Shown: positions 32,401 through 40,089, counted from the first letter of the stretch. The stretch: 40,790 bases of DNA from JBFAPK01 sp040676675 (GCF_040676675.1 NZ_JBFAPK010000058.1:1-40790), one strand, 5' to 3'. The notes: generated from the sequence alone by a model not told the origin. A program made the numbers and translations.

Positions 32401-33372
32401 CGTCATGAGCCGCTGAATCATGTTGATTATGGTCTGAGAGACGCCTGAATCGAGCGCCTCGGCGATCGCCTGAAGGGCTCCCCGCCAGAAGGCGAATTTG
32501 AGCGCCCACGTCCGGAGCGTCCGCTGCGCACCCGCGATCAGCTCGGGGGTGCCCGCGGTGAGATAGTTTCCCAGCGCACCGAGCGCGGCGCCGCCGGCCG
32601 CGCCCCACATCGCCATCGCGAGCGCCTTGCCCCACACTTCCGCGTTGATCGGCTTCCGATCCACAGCGGCGCTGACCAGCTCGCCGACACCCGCGCCCAT
32701 GCCTCCGGCTACGGCTGTGCAGACCGGTGTGGCCAGTGGGGCTCCGACGTTGAAGGCCGCCATGCAGAGTGTCCAGGAGATAGTGGACGCGAAGAATATG
32801 GCAGTGCCGACCGCCATAGCCTTCCAGATCCCCTCCCAGAATCCCGTGCTGCCGATGTCCACGGCGGCCACCACGATCACGATGCTGTCCCCGACGGCGT
32901 GAATGTCGCCGACGAAGTCGACGTCGGGAACCTCCGGGTAGTAACCGATGCTGTCCCCCAGGACCCGCCGCGTAATAGCCTGACTCAGGGACCTCCCCGG
33001 AGCACCCCGCATATCGGCTCGGATGGTGGACACCACCTGCTCTATTCCCTGCCGCAACACCCCCGGCGGCGCCTCGACGTTGAAGTCGATGACCGCCACG
33101 AGGTCGTTGTCGTCGTCGGCCAGCGTGCCCAGGTTGCCGGCATCACCTGCGCAGCCCAGACGCAGCCCGGCGCTGTTCTCCTCGATCGGCTCCGGATCGA
33201 AGGAGGAGCCGAACCGGGCACAGCCGGTGTCGGAGGCGACGGCGGACACCGGGGTGGAGACAACGGCAGCGGTGGCGAGCAGTGTGGTGACCAGTAGTGG
33301 AATCAGCGTCCGACGCGCCGACCATCGCCTCCGCACGGCGAGCGGCGGGCCGGTTCGTGGGTGGATCGTCAC
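29476..33372 (-). CDS. secreted multidomain SGNH hydrolase - GH18 chitinase - chitin-binding protein
   Basis: 1,298 residues from GTG 33372 with GGAGG 7 nt upstream. Signal peptide to about residue 45. Residues ~50-325 are an unrecognised domain with Gly/Ala-rich hydrophobic helices (for example AMWGAAGGAALGALGNYL). Residues ~332-515 are an SGNH/GDSL esterase: Ser338 in LGDSITLG, a HIGTTDM block III (Thr-Asp where GxND is usual), and D496-G-L-H499. Residues ~594-1035 are GH18: D736-G-V-D739-I-D741-F-E743 is the complete DxxDxDxE motif with Glu743 as the acid, plus MSYDFHG and WELGGDY. Then a beta-sandwich (~1080-1218) and a C-terminal CBM5/12 chitin-binding domain (VWQAKWWTQGNIPG). GH18 cleaves chitin; the esterase may remove acetyl or acyl groups. 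Combining them in one chain with the unknown N-domain is unusual. Confidence 0.88.
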   Translation of the reverse strand: MTIHPRTGPPLAVRRRWSARRTLIPLLVTTLLATAAVVSTPVSAVASDTGCARFGSSFDPEPIEENSAGLRLGCAGDAGNLGTLADDDNDLVAVIDFNVEAPPGVLRQGIEQVVSTIRADMRGAPGRSLSQAITRRVLGDSIGYYPEVPDVDFVGDIHAVGDSIVIVVAAVDIGSTGFWEGIWKAMAVGTAIFFASTISWTLCMAAFNVGAPLATPVCTAVAGGMGAGVGELVSAAVDRKPINAEVWGKALAMAMWGAAGGAALGALGNYLTAGTPELIAGAQRTLRTWALKFAFWRGALQAIAEALDSGVSQTIINMIQRLMTSADARPTIMPLGDSITLGVGSSDGSGYLSGVSQMLDSVELVGSQRSGPSGLPNEGHVGHTIEDIAAITDAAMTTYQPDVVLLHIGTTDMTNNVDPSGAPARLGSLIDQIFQRAPGVTLLVSTIVPAADLATQARIVAYNQAIPGVVAARQQAGKQVRLVDMNAVTTANQHTDGLHPDDRGYQKMAVAFYDGVLGAADADWIDVPDPLDPATNGGVGDPVEAHPGGDDGGAKPATGAHHTCRPDGMPPTAGATTPYCDVYDSEGREWLGQGRSRRVIGYFNGGRTGADGTPYYLVKNIPWSKVTHINYAFAHIENNQISVGAAGAENPAIGMTWPGVPGAEMDLDLPYRGHFNLLTRYKELHPRVKTLISVGGWAESRGFYSMTTNADGTVNQSGINTFADSVVDFLRDYGFDGVDIDFEYPTTLDQTGNPNDWDTARSRRPGLPASYTALMRTLRETLDRAAAVDDKYYLLTSASSASGYLVRGMANQKALRYQDFTNLMSYDFHGTWNDVVGPNAPLYDDGRDGELGDLYTTPEYDGVGYFNTDWAFHYLRGAMQAGRINIGIPYYTRGWQGVTGGESGMWGTSTGTDCPPGTNIARPCGNGAVGIDNIWHDKTAEGEELGAGVNPMWHAKNLERYVMPRYADNVGLTPDADPSDEFTGAYVRHWDDTTKTSWLWNDSKDVFLSTTDMQGIDAVANYVIDKGAGGVMMWELGGDYHCPAAVTDENPCRIGHAMTTRLHERLARIGAYGASRNAGSSVTMPSAALDVTVDLVEYGSTAADLWPMQPTLRVTNNTAVTIGGGKDVELRFDLPTSTPPLIKDGDWQTGAQGGKWQVEAGHTGPNAGGGLRGDFHRVGVKLDYCQIIPPGKSLDIPIIYYLPATGPVNTTLRLDTQRFALRSEQNRGSSPAAPPAGGCSAPAWDATRVYNPATQPVEETTVKYGGKVWQAKWWTQGNIPGTGPDADHEPWKLIGPAN

Positions 33373-33567
33373 GACAAACCTCCAACGGATGTCTTCGTGC
33401 CACGCGCGTGGTCGTCGACGAGTCCGGCCAGGCACACCGATGGCGAACACGCGCACGCCGGTGGCACTCGTTCGAATTCGGACCGGCTTCGGCGGGGCAC
33501 ATCAGAAGGTGCCGGCCGGTATCTCCACCCTGCCGTCGGACGAGGTCTCGGGTCCAATGACACTTCC

Positions 33568-33620
33568 GTATCGCGCGATACAGATCGCGGATCATCGCAG
33601 CTCGCAGCGGTCGAACCGCT
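33568..33620. promoter_or_regulatory. two palindromes in the chitinase/LysR divergent gap
   Basis: GTATCGCGCGATAC (33568-33581) is a perfect 14-bp palindrome, and AGCGGT-cga-ACCGCT (33606-33620) is a perfect inverted repeat ending one base before the LysR gene's -35. LysR proteins typically bind a dyad in the gap between their own gene and a divergent target, so these are candidate sites for control of the chitinase and of the regulator itself. Confidence 0.45.
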
Positions 33621-33621
33621 A

Positions 33622-33651
33622 TTGCCGGGTCGCGGGCGCGAGGACTACCGT
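33622..33651 (+). promoter_or_regulatory. promoter of the LysR gene (leaderless)
   Basis: TTGCCG (33622-33627), 18-nt spacer, TACCGT (33646-33651), then 6 nt to the ATG at 33658. There is no SD, so transcription probably starts at the A of the ATG. Confidence 0.55.
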
Positions 33652-33657
33652 TCGAAC

Positions 33658-34587
33658 ATGTCCGAACCGCCGCCATCCCCTGTGGACCTCGATTTGCGGC
33701 TGGTGCACTGCTTCACGGTCATCGCCGAACACGGGCACTTCGGCCGCGCCGCCGAGGCGCTGCACCTCACCCAACCGTCCATGAGCCGGCAGATCCACCG
33801 CCTGGAACAGCAACTCGGCGCCCGGCTGCTGCACCGCACCCCGCAGGGCAGCCGTCTGACCGAGGCCGGCGAGGTGTTCCTGCCGCAGGCGAGAGCGCTA
33901 CTACGCACCGCGGCCCAGGCCGTCGCGCGCACCAAGGCCGCCGCCCAGCCCAGCCGCATCACCGTCGGCTACACCACCGGCATCATCATCACACCGGTCG
34001 TACGCGAGATGCGCCACCGGCATCCCGACGTCGCTGTGCACGCCCGGCATCTGGGCTGGCACGACATCCACGCCGCGCTGCTGGAGCATCAGGTCGACGC
34101 GGTGGTCAGCCGGCTGCCGTTCCCCACCGACCGACTGCACGTCACGATCCTCTACGACGAGCCGCGCGTGGTGATCGTGCCACTGGGCCACCGGCTGGCC
34201 GGCAAGGAACAGGTCACCCTTGAGGACATCGCCGACGAGCCGGTACCCCGACTACGCGAAGCCGGCCCGGAGTGGAGCGCCTTCTGGCGCATCGATCCAC
34301 GTCCGGACGGGCGCCCCGCGCCCGACGGGCCCACCATCGACGCCCCCGAGGACAAATTCGAGCTCGTCGCCGCCGGGCAGGCGGTGGCCATCTCCGCCGG
34401 CCTCAACATCAAGGGCCTCCGCCCCGACCTCACCTCGATTCCACTGCACGGCGTCGAACCCGCTCACGTCGCGCTCGCCACCCGCGCCGACGACCGCAGT
34501 CACCTGGTCGCCGCCTTCCGCAGGTACGCGCAGGCCCAACTCACCGGTCCCACACCCAACAGCCCGGCCGGCTGCGTCGATTCATGA
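33658..34587 (+). CDS. LysR-family transcriptional regulator
   Basis: 309 residues. The winged helix-turn-helix occupies residues ~10-70 with FGRAAEALHLTQPSMSRQIHRLE, the LysR signature; the effector-binding domain begins near ITVGYTTGIIITPVV and ends with the usual RAFRRY-like helix. Start ATG 33658 is supported by the promoter spacing rather than by an SD; a longer reading frame upstream is not coding. It diverges from the 1,298-residue chitinase across 285 bp containing two palindromes, so chitin or secreted-enzyme control is a reasonable inference. The ligand cannot be read from sequence. Confidence 0.92.
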   Translation: MSEPPPSPVDLDLRLVHCFTVIAEHGHFGRAAEALHLTQPSMSRQIHRLEQQLGARLLHRTPQGSRLTEAGEVFLPQARALLRTAAQAVARTKAAAQPSRITVGYTTGIIITPVVREMRHRHPDVAVHARHLGWHDIHAALLEHQVDAVVSRLPFPTDRLHVTILYDEPRVVIVPLGHRLAGKEQVTLEDIADEPVPRLREAGPEWSAFWRIDPRPDGRPAPDGPTIDAPEDKFELVAAGQAVAISAGLNIKGLRPDLTSIPLHGVEPAHVALATRADDRSHLVAAFRRYAQAQLTGPTPNSPAGCVDS

Positions 34588-34904
34588 CAGGGGGCATATC
34601 GCCATCCACCAATCACTCAGTGGACAAATCCACACGTCAAAACGCCCCATCAACCATGATCAAACCGAGGCGGACAGGGAACGACGGCCACCGGACGGGG
34701 CCGAACGCGAGAGATGCTCGTCGCATGAGCACTACCTAGCGGGGGTGCTACAGCATCTGGCCGTAGAAGGCTACGCAGTGTTGAGCCCTCGACGGCGGTC
34801 CGGATCCTTTCAGCGGCGCGCAATCCGGCACCGCTCGCCCCCTCTCCGAGTGACCGCCCAGGGTCCGGTGGTGGGCGGGTGAACTCAAAGCCTGGTTGAC
34901 CTCG
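34588..34904. other. 317-bp stretch before the IS element, no gene
   Basis: No coding frame with family resemblance. CCGCCCA-(11 nt)-TGGGCGG at 34854-34878 could be a weak terminator for the LysR gene side. The last seven bases, ACCTCGC, recur on the far side of the IS element as its target duplication. Confidence 0.4.
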
Positions 34905-34905
34905 C

Positions 34906-34925
34906 CCTAGACGAGTAGTTCCGAA
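34906..34925 (+). repeat. IS982 left inverted repeat
   Basis: Twenty bases matching exactly, in reverse complement, the right end at 35876-35895. Begins CCTAGACGAGTAG. Confidence 0.85.
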
Positions 34926-34974
34926 GTCTGGGGACGATGTCCGGGCATGAGGAGAGGGCACCGATGATCATGTT

Positions 34975-35869
34975 GTGACGCAAGACCTCGACACCCTCTT
35001 GACCGCACTGTACGTGAAGATCGACGACAGCATCCGCACACCCCGCTGGCGTGGCCGCCCACCGTTGCTGACCGACTCGGAACTGGTCTGCCTGGCCGTG
35101 GCCCAGGTCCTCCTCGGCGCCCGCTCAGAAGGGCACTGGATCCGCTACGCCCGCGTCCGCCTGCGCCCCTGGTTCCCCTACCTGCCCCAGCGGCCCGGCT
35201 ACAACAAACGGCTGCGCGCCGCCCTACCGCTGATCAAGAAAACGATCCGGGCCCTGGTCCGCGACAGTGGCTTCTGGTTCGACAACCACTGGATCGTCGA
35301 CTCCACCCCGGTGCCGTGCGGTATGTCCCGACCCACTGTGCAGCGCTCCGACCTGGCCGGGTGCGCCGGGTACGGCTACTGCGCCTCCCACTCCCGGTTC
35401 TTTCTGGGGTTCGGGGCTGTACCTGGTGTGCACCCCGACCGGTATGCCGATCCTGTGGGCACTGGCCAACCCGAAGATCGACGAACGGGAGGTCCTCGCG
35501 GCGATGCTGGAGGTGGAGGCCGGCGTCGTCGCAGAACACCCGGGCATCCTGCTGATCTCGGACAAGGGCTTCGCCTCGAGGGCGTTCGAACAGCGGTTGG
35601 CCGACCACGGCATCGCACTGCTGCGCCCGTCACGCAAGAAGGAGAAGACCCGTTACGGCGAGCCGATGCTCAAGAAGGTCCGGCAGTTGATCGAGTCGGT
35701 CAACGACACCCTCAAGGGCCAACTCGACCTGGAAGAACACGGCGGACGAACCTACACCGGCGTCGCCGTACGGGTGGCCCAACGCCTCCTCGCGATGGCC
35801 GCCGCGATCTGGCACAACAACAAGACCGGCGCACCCGTCACCCGGTCACTGATCGCCTACGACCACTGA
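34975..35869 (+). pseudogene. IS982-family transposase, frameshifted
   Basis: GTG 34975 starts DLDTLLTALYVKIDD..., continuing in one frame through WIVDSTPVPCGMSRPTVQRSD and GYGYCASHSRFF, then in the next frame from WGSGLYLVCTPTGMPI to the end NNKTGAPVTRSLIAYDH. The span of 895 nt fits one extra base, most simply a C in the run ttt-c-tgg near 35404. Catalytic acids are in place (VDS; LANPKIDE; SVNDTLKGQ), so the reading would give a whole ~297-residue IS982 transposase if joined. This is an indel or sequencing error; programmed frameshifting is possible but IS982 transposases are normally one frame. Confidence 0.8.
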
Positions 35870-35875
35870 CCGGGA

Positions 35876-35895
35876 TTCGGAACTACTCGTCTAGG
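35876..35895 (-). repeat. IS982 right inverted repeat
   Basis: Exact reverse complement of 34906-34925. Confidence 0.85.
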
Positions 35896-35896
35896 T

Positions 35897-36056
35897 ACCT
35901 CGCGGTTCGAGTCCATGCCGGCTGGTCTGCCTGGGTGGACCCCTCAGATCAGCTGACTTCTCCTCATTCGGCCGGGCTTGCCGGTGGCGCCCCGGCCCGG
36001 AATCGGGCGTGGATCACGTGCTCCCAATTTGCTCCCAATGTAAGGAGCACAACGAC
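35897..36056. other. att-like region between IS982 and the tRNA cluster
   Basis: Contains CGCGGTTCGAGTCC (35901-35914), which looks like the T-arm end of a tRNA without a body, and a direct repeat GCTCCCAAT at 36020-36028 and 36031-36039 with an 11-bp period. tRNA 3'-end fragments and short spaced repeats of this sort occur at att sites of actinobacterial integrative elements. No integrase is present, so this is a weak inference. Confidence 0.3.
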
Positions 36057-36092
36057 AACGGCTCGTTACCGGGAATCCGGTAACGAGCCGTT
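36057..36092 (-). terminator. terminator downstream of the tRNA cluster
   Basis: A perfect 16-bp stem (AACGGCTCGTTACCGG and its complement) with loop GAAT lies 18 bp beyond the encoded CCA of tRNA-Val. It is symmetric and may act in both directions. Confidence 0.8.
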
Positions 36093-36109
36093 TGACCTGC
36101 TCATACAGC

Positions 36110-36184
36110 TGGTGGGCGATACTGGGTTTGAACCAGTGACCTCTTCCGTGTCAAGGAAGCGCGCTCCCACTGCGCCAATCGCCC
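36110..36184 (-). tRNA. tRNA-Val(GAC)
   Basis: Acceptor GGGCGAT pairs with ATCGCCC; anticodon stem CTTCC/GGAAG encloses loop TTGACAC, giving anticodon GAC. T-loop GGTTCAAACCC. CCA is encoded (36110-36112). Last of three tandem tRNAs. Confidence 0.95.
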
Positions 36185-36197
36185 TCGCTTGTTGCCG

Positions 36198-36268
36198 AGG
36201 TGGAGACGGGATTTGAACCCGTGTACACGGCTTTGCAGGCCGTTGCCTCGCCTCTCGGCCACTCCACC
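36198..36268 (-). tRNA. tRNA-Cys(GCA)
   Basis: Acceptor GGTGGAG pairs with CTCCACC, discriminator U73; anticodon stem ACGGC/GCCGT encloses CTGCAAA, giving GCA. T-loop GGTTCAAATCC. CCA is not encoded. Confidence 0.95.
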
Positions 36269-36302
36269 GAGGTTGCCCCCGACCTTCGTGGCGGCATCTC
36301 CG

Positions 36303-36375
36303 AGCGGACGACGGGACTCGAACCCGCGACCCTCACCTTGGCAAGGTGATGCGCTACCAACTGCGCTACGTCCGC
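36303..36375 (-). tRNA. tRNA-Gly(GCC)
   Basis: Acceptor GCGGACG pairs with CGTCCGC; anticodon stem TCACC/GGTGA encloses TTGCCAA, giving GCC. T-loop GGTTCGAGTCC. First gene of the Gly-Cys-Val cluster. Confidence 0.95.
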
Positions 36376-36407
36376 TTGTCTCCGGTGTTTCCTGGTGACG
36401 GATGAGA

Positions 36408-36437
36408 ACTTTAGCCGAGGCCACCAGCAAGTGCCAA
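36408..36437 (-). promoter_or_regulatory. promoter of the tRNA cluster
   Basis: On the minus strand TTGGCA (36432-36437), 18-nt spacer, TAAAGT (36408-36413), about 32 bp upstream of tRNA-Gly. Good match to a housekeeping promoter. A second possible -10, TATAGG near 36595, lies further upstream. Between 36438 and 36662 I see no gene. Confidence 0.6.
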
Positions 36438-36662
36438 CTCGGGGGTCCCCCCGGCGAGCCTGCCGGCGTACGCAGCGAAAACGACCAACCCGGCGGCGGC
36501 GGCGCCGTACGATGGCCGCCCGACCCCGCCGCGAACCGGGCAGGCGGCGCCATATCGGGCGGGTAAACCGCCGACGGCCGGCCGACACACCCCCTATACC
36601 GTCCTAGGAACCTGGACTGAAGAGGTGGGCGGGGCCGGCCGTCGGGCCGATCGAGAACCGGG

Positions 36663-37679
36663 TCAGCCGGCCGCGAGGTCGTCCAGGGCCGCGACGGCGC
36701 CGCGGTGCAGCTGGATCGGGCCGGTCTTGCGGGCGGTGGCGAGGCTCAGCTCCCGCGCCGCCGCGTTGGCCTGCTCCAACTGGGGCTTGCGCTGGAACAG
36801 CGCCTTGGTCAGGACGCAGACCAGGTTCGGGTCCAGGTCCTCCTTCACGAGCAGCACGTTCGGCACCACGATCGTCTTCAGGTCGCCCGACATGCCGTAC
36901 GCGGACGCGGGGATGACGCCCTCCTCGTACACCGGGTTGATGTTCTTCAGCACCGGCAGCAGGGGCGTGATGTCCAGGAAGGAGACCTGCCCCTTCGCGG
37001 TGGTGAGCAGGTCGGTGATCCCGGGCGTGGGCAGCCCGCCCGACCAGAAGAGCGCGTCGATCGTGCCGTCCTTCATCCCGTCGACGGTCTTGGTCAGGTC
37101 CAGCCGCTGTGCCTTGATGTCCTTGGCCGGGTCCAGGCCGGCGGCCTGGAGCAGCCGGTTGGCGATCACCTCGGTACCGGACTTCGGCGAGCCGGTGGAG
37201 ACCCGCTTGCCCCGCATGTCGGCCATCGTGGTGATGTTCGCCCCGTTGCGGACGATGACCTGGGTGAAGTTGGTGTGGATGCGGGAGAGCGCCCGCACCG
37301 GCTGCGGCTTGCCGTCGAAGCTCGCCTTGCCCTGCACCGCGTCGGCGGCCGTGTCGGCGAGGGAGAAGGCGACCGAGTACGTCCCGGCGACCAACTGCTG
37401 GATGTTCTGCACCGAGGCGCCCGTCTCCGCGGCGGTCGCCTTGACCTTGCCGCCGCTGGCCTCGGAGATCTGTTCGGCGTAGGCGTTGCCGAGCGCGAAG
37501 TAGACGCCGGTGGAGTTGCCGGTGGCGATGCCGACCCGGGTCTCCGTGGCGACCTCGCAGCTCACCTCCTCGCCGGTGTCGGTACTGGCCTGGTTCCGCC
37601 GTCCCCCGCAGCCGGCCACCCCGGCCAGCAGCATCCCGGCCGCGGCTAACGCGGCCACCGCCGTTCTTGCCCGCTTCAT
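36663..37679 (-). CDS. TAXI-family TRAP transporter solute-binding lipoprotein
   Basis: 338 residues, ATG 37679 with GGAGGT upstream. Lipoprotein signal with VAGC lipobox (Cys24). The mature protein opens VGIATGNSTGVYFALG, the TAXI signature, and contains KRVSTGSPKSGTEV and the DALFWSGGLPTP substrate-site region. TAXI receptors bind small organic acids such as 2-oxoglutarate or glutamate and hand them to the membrane part; the real ligand here is unknown. It starts 5 bp after the permease gene, so the two are co-transcribed. It is anchored outside the membrane. Confidence 0.93.
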   Translation of the reverse strand: MKRARTAVAALAAAGMLLAGVAGCGGRRNQASTDTGEEVSCEVATETRVGIATGNSTGVYFALGNAYAEQISEASGGKVKATAAETGASVQNIQQLVAGTYSVAFSLADTAADAVQGKASFDGKPQPVRALSRIHTNFTQVIVRNGANITTMADMRGKRVSTGSPKSGTEVIANRLLQAAGLDPAKDIKAQRLDLTKTVDGMKDGTIDALFWSGGLPTPGITDLLTTAKGQVSFLDITPLLPVLKNINPVYEEGVIPASAYGMSGDLKTIVVPNVLLVKEDLDPNLVCVLTKALFQRKPQLEQANAAARELSLATARKTGPIQLHRGAVAALDDLAAG

Positions 37680-37684
37680 CTCGC

Positions 37685-39955
37685 TTACCTCCCGGAACGT
37701 GGTTCGACCTGGTTGCCGGTCCCGCCGGAGAGCGCGTTCGCCCCGGCGGCACCGCTGCCGGTCCCGCCGGAGAGCGCGTTCGCCTCGGTGGCACCGCTGC
37801 CGGCACCGTCGGGGGACCCGTCGCCCCCGGTGGCACCGTTACGCCGCCGGGCCAGGCCGATCAGGGCCGCCACGGCGAGGAGTACGACCCCGGCTGCGAT
37901 CGAGACCGGGTGCAGGTAGAGCAGGAGCAGCCCGGCGAGCGCGGCGAGCAGCCGCTCCGACCGCCCGGCCGGGCCGACGCCGAGCAGCCAGCCGCCGGTC
38001 GCCACCGCCAGCGCGGCGACGCCGAGGCAGGCCGCCGCCGTGGCCCAGAGCACGCCGAGGACGGGCCCGCGGGCGAGCAGGTACTCCCCGGGGCCGGTGA
38101 GCACGAACGCGATCGGCGCCAGGAACGCCGGCAGGGCGTACTTGAGCGCCTGCCACATGGTCGGTACGGTCCGGCCGCCGGTGATCGCGGAGGCGCCGAC
38201 GGCCGCGAGCGCGGTCGGCGGGGTGACCTCGGAGAGGACCGAGTAGTAGAAGACGAACATCGCCGCCGCCGGGGCCGGTACGCCCAGGGCCAGCAGCGCC
38301 GGCCCGATGATCACCCAGCCGATGATGAACGACGCGGTGACCGGTACGGCGAGGCCGAGCAGCGAGAGCGCGACGGCGGCGAGCACGACGGTCAGCGCGA
38401 GCACGACCGTGGGGTTGTCGCTGACCGCCCGCGCCCCGCTCACCAGCAGCGACGCGAACTGGGCGCCGAGCCCGGTCTTGGTGGTGATCGCGGTGATCAC
38501 CCCGGCGGCGGCGCAGACCGCGGCGACCGGCAGCACCCCGCGCACCCCGACGGAGAGCGCCTCGAAGACCCGGCGCGGGGTGAGCCAGCCGCGCCGGTCC
38601 AGGAAGCTGAGCGCGAAGGCGAGCAGGGTCGCGTAGACCACGGACTTGGTGGCGCTGACCCCCGTGGCGAGCAGCACCACGATCACCAGCAGCGAGGAGA
38701 AGTGGTAGCCGAAGCGGGCCAGCAGCCGCCAGGGCCCGCCGGTGCCGGGCTCGACCGCCCGTACCGCGAAGCGCCGGGCGTCGATCTCGACGGCGAGCAG
38801 GATGCCGAGGTAGTACAGCAGCGTCGGGATCATCGCCCAGCCGAGCACCGTCAGGTACGAGACCTCCAGGTACTCGGCGACGATGAAGGCGGCGGCGCCG
38901 AGCGTCGGCGGGGAGAGGATCGCGCCGACGCCGGCCGCGGCGAGCATGCCGCCGGCCTGTTCCGCCGGGTACCCGGCCCGGCGCAGGATCGGCCAGGTCA
39001 CCGCGCCGATGCTGACGGCGGTGGCGGTACCGGAGCCGGAGACCGTGCCGAGCAGGAAGCCGGAGGCGACGGCGGTGCGGCCGGCGGCGCTGCGGGAGCG
39101 GCGGAACGCCGCGACCGAGAGGTCGACGAAGAAGCGCCCGGCGCCGGAGAGGTCCAGCACGGCGCCGTAGATGGTGAAGAGCACGATGTAGGTGGCGGCG
39201 ACGTCCAGCGGGGTGCCGTAGAAGCCGCTGCCGGAGTTGTAGAGCGCGTCGACGATCTGGCTGAAGTCGAGGCCGGCGTGCGCCACCGACCAGCTCTGCG
39301 GCAGGTACCCGCCGTAGTAGCCGTAGCCGAGGAAGACCAGGCAGACGGCGGGGAGCACCCAGCCGGTGGTCCGCCGGCACGCCTCCAGCAGCAGCACCAG
39401 CAGCAGGCCGCCGAGCAGCACGTCGGCCGGGGCGAGCAGCCCCTGCCGGTCGAGGAAGGCGTCGTAGCCGCCGCCCGCGTCGCCGAGCGCGACGGGCAGC
39501 ACCGGGTAGAGGCAGACGACCAGGGCCAGCCCGGCCAGGATCCAGTCGCCCACCGTCGGCAGGTCCCGGCGCGCGGGGGCGTCCTCCGCCCCGGGTACGC
39601 GTCGCGCGGGCTCCTCCGGTACGCGTCGCGCCGGCCGGCCGGGCAGGCGCAGGCCGGAGCGGTAGGCGAGGAAGACCAGAGGCAGCACCCCGGCCAGGAA
39701 GATGATCAGGTAGTACTGGCTGCCCTGGGGCAGCGGGACGAAGACCTGCCAGAGCGTCAGCAGCGCGACCGCGAAGGCGACCACCGCCACGCCGACGGCG
39801 ACCGGGCCGGTCAGCCGGCGGGCGGGTCGCTCCTCGTCGTCGTACGCGACGGCCGGCGCCGCCGGGTCCGCAAGTTCCACGGTGGACAGCGATGATTGCG
39901 CAGCTGGATCGGCGTTGACGCGCTGCGCGGGGACAGGAGCCGGACCCTCTGGCAT
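37685..39955 (-). CDS. TRAP transporter fused 4TM/12TM permease
   Basis: 756 residues, ATG 39955 with AGGG upstream. A hydrophobic block equivalent to the small (4TM) subunit is fused to the DctM-like large subunit, as is usual for TAXI systems; landmarks are GFLLGTVSGSGTATAVSIG, AGGMLAAAGVGAILSPPTLGAAAF and SVLSEVTPPTALAAVG. It drives uptake with an ion gradient. The C-terminal tail is a Gly/Ser/Ala-rich cytoplasmic extension with a 14-residue duplication. The first ~60 residues are a hydrophilic extension before TM1. Upstream, an 8-bp inverted repeat and the divergent TetR gene suggest local control. Confidence 0.93.
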   Translation of the reverse strand: MPEGPAPVPAQRVNADPAAQSSLSTVELADPAAPAVAYDDEERPARRLTGPVAVGVAVVAFAVALLTLWQVFVPLPQGSQYYLIIFLAGVLPLVFLAYRSGLRLPGRPARRVPEEPARRVPGAEDAPARRDLPTVGDWILAGLALVVCLYPVLPVALGDAGGGYDAFLDRQGLLAPADVLLGGLLLVLLLEACRRTTGWVLPAVCLVFLGYGYYGGYLPQSWSVAHAGLDFSQIVDALYNSGSGFYGTPLDVAATYIVLFTIYGAVLDLSGAGRFFVDLSVAAFRRSRSAAGRTAVASGFLLGTVSGSGTATAVSIGAVTWPILRRAGYPAEQAGGMLAAAGVGAILSPPTLGAAAFIVAEYLEVSYLTVLGWAMIPTLLYYLGILLAVEIDARRFAVRAVEPGTGGPWRLLARFGYHFSSLLVIVVLLATGVSATKSVVYATLLAFALSFLDRRGWLTPRRVFEALSVGVRGVLPVAAVCAAAGVITAITTKTGLGAQFASLLVSGARAVSDNPTVVLALTVVLAAVALSLLGLAVPVTASFIIGWVIIGPALLALGVPAPAAAMFVFYYSVLSEVTPPTALAAVGASAITGGRTVPTMWQALKYALPAFLAPIAFVLTGPGEYLLARGPVLGVLWATAAACLGVAALAVATGGWLLGVGPAGRSERLLAALAGLLLLYLHPVSIAAGVVLLAVAALIGLARRRNGATGGDGSPDGAGSGATEANALSGGTGSGAAGANALSGGTGNQVEPRSGR
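37714..37797 (-). repeat. 42-bp tandem duplication in the permease tail
   Basis: Two nearly identical 42-bp units (37714 and 37756) encode ANALSGGTGSGAAG-type segments at the C-terminus. The reading frame is kept, so it changes only tail length. Confidence 0.7.
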
Positions 39956-39979
39956 GGACGGACCCTACTACGATCCACC

Positions 39980-40007
39980 GACGCGCGTTGATCCCTTCGC
40001 GCGCGTC
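39980..40007. promoter_or_regulatory. inverted repeat upstream of the TRAP operon
   Basis: GACGCGCG-(12 nt)-CGCGCGTC is a perfect 8-bp inverted repeat ending 25 bp before the permease start. Possible operator of the TRAP operon, perhaps for the neighbouring TetR protein. Confidence 0.35.
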
Positions 40008-40059
40008 CGGCGCGGCGGCGCCGCCGGCACCGGCCGGGGCCCGGACCCCGTGTCGGTGA

Positions 40060-40089
40060 CTCCGCGTGCTCGGAGCGATAGGTTACCGT
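40060..40089 (+). promoter_or_regulatory. tetR promoter element and dyad
   Basis: TACCGT (40084-40089) ends 7 nt before the GTG start, the spacing of a leaderless transcript. CTCCG-cgtgct-CGGAG (40060-40075) is a dyad covering the -20 to -35 area and could be an autoregulatory TetR operator. No clear -35 hexamer. Confidence 0.4.

Larger units (their letters stand above)
34905..35896 (+). mobile_element. IS982-family insertion sequence
   Basis: About 990 bp bounded by perfect 20-bp inverted repeats beginning CCTAGACGAG (34906-34925 and 35876-35895). ACCTCG(C) lies directly outside both ends, a 6-7 bp target duplication. Inside is a single IS982-type transposase, frameshifted. The undamaged ends and duplication suggest a fairly recent insertion. 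Confidence 0.85.

Noticed and set aside
129..33372. RHS protein plus chitinase as an insecticidal Tc-like toxin complex
   Set aside because: Some Tc complexes combine RHS and chitinase proteins, but TcA/TcB hallmarks are absent and the genes lie more than 18 kb apart.
35395..35415. Programmed frameshift in the IS982 transposase
   Set aside because: IS982 transposases are normally a single frame and the site has no standard slippery sequence; an indel is simpler.
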